From assembly GCA_024362935.1 (NCBI GenBank), contig JANCRA010000001.1, positions 58,045,930 to 58,109,929 of the forward strand: a DNA stretch of 64,000 nucleotides. Reading direction: 5' to 3'. Numbering within the stretch: position 1 is the stretch's first letter; every line of letters begins with the position of its first letter. The translations under genes and the position numbers were made by a program. The notes under the pieces were generated by a model. It ran no database searches and had not been told where the DNA came from. It was given only the letters and a program-made list of their open reading frames with translations. Shown piece after piece: positions 62,216 through 64,000 of the stretch. This DNA is from Setophaga petechia (taxonomy: Eukaryota > Chordata > Aves > Passeriformes > Parulidae).

Positions 62216-63155
62216 AGAATTCCCAGACAACTCAAACCTCCGAGGGGACGTGGCCGCCAAGAAGTCACACCAGCCAGGTGTGCTTGCCCAGGCTGGTCCC
62301 CAAGCCCTGCTTTTGGAAGGAACCCCACTGCAGTGAATATTCCTGACCCTTTCTGAGGGGGGCCCAGTGAGGCAGCAGAGCCTTGGAGGTTCACTGATTG
62401 CCTGCGCTCCTCTTTTTTTTGTTGTGGAATGAGACAGCTGCAGGACAGCATCCCCCTTCTCTAGGGACTCCCTTGTGCCCCTCAGAGCAACACCCAACCA
62501 CACTCACTGTGGAGAAGTGACTGACACAAGTCCCCACAGTGTAAGGTGTGTTTTCATCCTCACTGTGACACTTCAGAGGTCACAAACAGTGATGTGTGGT
62601 TCTGGGTGCTTCCTAATTCTTCCCCTTCCTAACACATCCGTTTCAAATACTCCCGGCGCTCCTGCAGCACAGCTCAAAAAAAGCCCCAAAGAACACCAAC
62701 ATAACAACAAACCGAACACGAGGTTTAAACCTAAATAAATAAGCAGACGTAATAGTGAACTTCCCAGAGCAATTGCGTGTAATTGCCTTTGGCAGTAGTA
62801 ACCCTCACTCACACACCCCAGCAGCTTCGGAAGCCTAATGCCAATGTTATGTTATTTAAATTATTCAGGGCTCGGTTACAGAGAAAACTCAGCAAATGGG
62901 GAGGCAAAGCTGTGTTTCAAGTGTAAAATTCCCCGACTGAAGATGAGAAGGACTCTTCTGAGCCTGTTTGATCTGCTGCAGAGCACCGGGCCTGCGAGCG
63001 GCACCGCAGGAGTGCTCCCCCCTCCCCATGTCAGCCTGGTACTGCTAAATAGCCACTTAAAAATATGCCAGGCAAAGCATGGGGAGGCATGAGACCAGCC
63101 AGCAGAGCCTGGAAACAAAACCCCTGCAACGAGGATATGCCTGAAGGAGACTCAC

Positions 63156-63220
63156 CACAGTCAAAGGGGGATTGCTGGTCCCCGGGTCCTTCCACACGTC
63201 CCTCTGGAAGTGTCCCTCTC
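63156..63220 (-). CDS. Internal 65-nt coding exon of unidentified gene
   Basis: The acceptor CTCTGTGTTTCAG|GAGAGG and donor CTGTG|GTGAGTC are strong. In the frame that ends in phase 0 it encodes EGHFQRDVWKDPGTSNPPLTV-type sequence (residues GHFQRDVWKDPG then TSNPPLTV), entering with two leftover bases. The phase fits the following exon that ends at 62060. The peptide is not one I recognise. Preceding exons must lie beyond the window's right edge or at 63.3-64.0 kb. Confidence 0.6.
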
Positions 63221-63271
63221 CTGAAACACAGAGAACGGCAGCTGCTCCGGGAGCTTTGCAGAATCAAACGT

Positions 63272-63415
63272 TCCACCAGGAGGAGGTGCATTAAAAAAGG
63301 TTAATTTAATTAGGATGATTGTCCAAACCTGTTACCAGGAGGGACGGCAGTGCATTAGAACAGGTGAATTCAATTAAGATGATTGTCCTCCTCTTACGTA
63401 ATTAAGATGATTATT
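63272..63415. repeat. Tandem AT-rich repeat, about 2.3 copies, ~60 bp period
   Basis: Units at 63272-63324 and 63332-63388 share ACCAGGAGG, GTGCATTA, then AGGT.AATT.AATTA.GATGATTGTCC. A partial third unit (TAATTAAGATGATTATT) follows at 63399-63415. Each unit carries TAATTA/AATTAAG-type homeodomain cores. Confidence 0.8.
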
Positions 63416-64000
63416 ACCTTCAGGTAGTGGGGAAAGCACAGGTGCAAGTGATTAACATGCCCCACGGGCACAAATGTCACCGAGATCACTCAGAAGCCAC
63501 CTCACAAGCCACCGGGATAAGGAAAGAAAAAATTCTAACCAGTGAAAAGCACTGTGTCTTTAAGTAAAGCTCAGAGCACTCCAGGCATTCCAGTATTCTG
63601 TAGGGCAGCAATGTATCTCACAGAAACATCCCCGCCCTGTGTTTTGGTTTTTGTTTGTCTTTGTTCTAAGCACACCACTAACACATTCTGTACTGGGCCG
63701 GGTCTTTCCCCACTCCAAATCGGTCCTTAGCAGCAGGGAAAGCAGGGAAGGAATACCGTACGGTTCATGGGATTTTCAAACAAGGGAACCACTTCAGCCT
63801 TTCCTAGACACCCACAGCTGAACAAAGCGTTTTCCAGAGCTCGGTGTTGCAGTGAAATCCTAGTAGCTGATTTTCCAAATGTAACCAGTGAGAGGTTAAC
63901 TGGAAATAGGCACTGCACACAGAGGAACTCGGCCTCCTCGCAGCAGTGGCAGTAGATGTCTGTCTGTCCGGCACGCTGCTCGGCACCTTCACACACAGCA
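63416..64000. other. Right edge of window
   Basis: No exon is supported here. A minus-strand frame at 63727-63996 begins beyond the edge and contains a cysteine-rich stretch (DIYCHCCEEAEFLCVQC). No convincing donor follows it, so I do not call it as an exon. Confidence 0.4.

Noticed and set aside
1..64000. tRNA, rRNA, CRISPR arrays, phage or bacterial operons
   Set aside because: I saw no tRNA B-box/A-box pairs, rRNA segments or regularly spaced repeats. Intron/exon structure, CpG islands and CR1 tails show vertebrate DNA.

Overview
The window looks like nuclear DNA from a bird, or at least a sauropsid. Two short 3' tails of CR1-type LINEs end in the avian signature ATTCTATGATT. The only gene I can name, FGF5, is compact: about 7 kb from promoter to poly(A), with introns of 2.1 and 2.8 kb. 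Most of the sequence is single-copy, non-coding vertebrate DNA. I see no bacterial, phage, CRISPR, tRNA or rRNA features. Almost all other open frames of 60-200 codons are chance frames.

Layout. From 1 to about 43 kb the DNA has moderate GC and carries no gene I can name. It holds an inverted pair of ~170 bp repeats (8.03-8.21 and 10.60-10.79 kb), simple repeats, one candidate plus-strand terminal coding exon with a poly(A) signal (28.16-28.80 kb), and a CR1 tail near 41 kb. From 43 to 47 kb there are two CpG islands (43.69-44.18 and 46.40-47.03 kb). Each contains a splice-donor-bearing first-exon candidate on the minus strand, and diverged copies of one repeat lie around them. A further copy of part of that repeat sits at 51.0-51.6 kb.

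From 53.36 to 60.46 kb lies the complete FGF5 gene on the minus strand: TATA box, three coding exons of 283, 104 and 342 nt with canonical splice sites and matching phases, a stop codon, a 1.3 kb 3' UTR and AATAAA. The predicted protein has 242 residues with a signal peptide, a serine-rich linker, an FGF beta-trefoil core and a basic C-terminal tail. Upstream of FGF5 and on the same strand, 61.25-63.22 kb holds a set of exons with strong splice sites from a gene I do not recognise. It appears to end just before the FGF5 promoter.

FGF5 is a secreted heparin-binding growth factor. In mammals its neighbours are PRDM8 upstream and CFAP299 downstream. I found no convincing exon of either. The CpG-island first exons at 43.8 and 46.5 kb have the strand and position expected of a downstream neighbour such as CFAP299, but their sequences do not let me assign them. 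No exotic system is evident. The most informative unexplained items are the unidentified exon set upstream of FGF5, the plus-strand terminal exon at 28.2 kb, and the repeat/CpG-island cluster at 43-47 kb.
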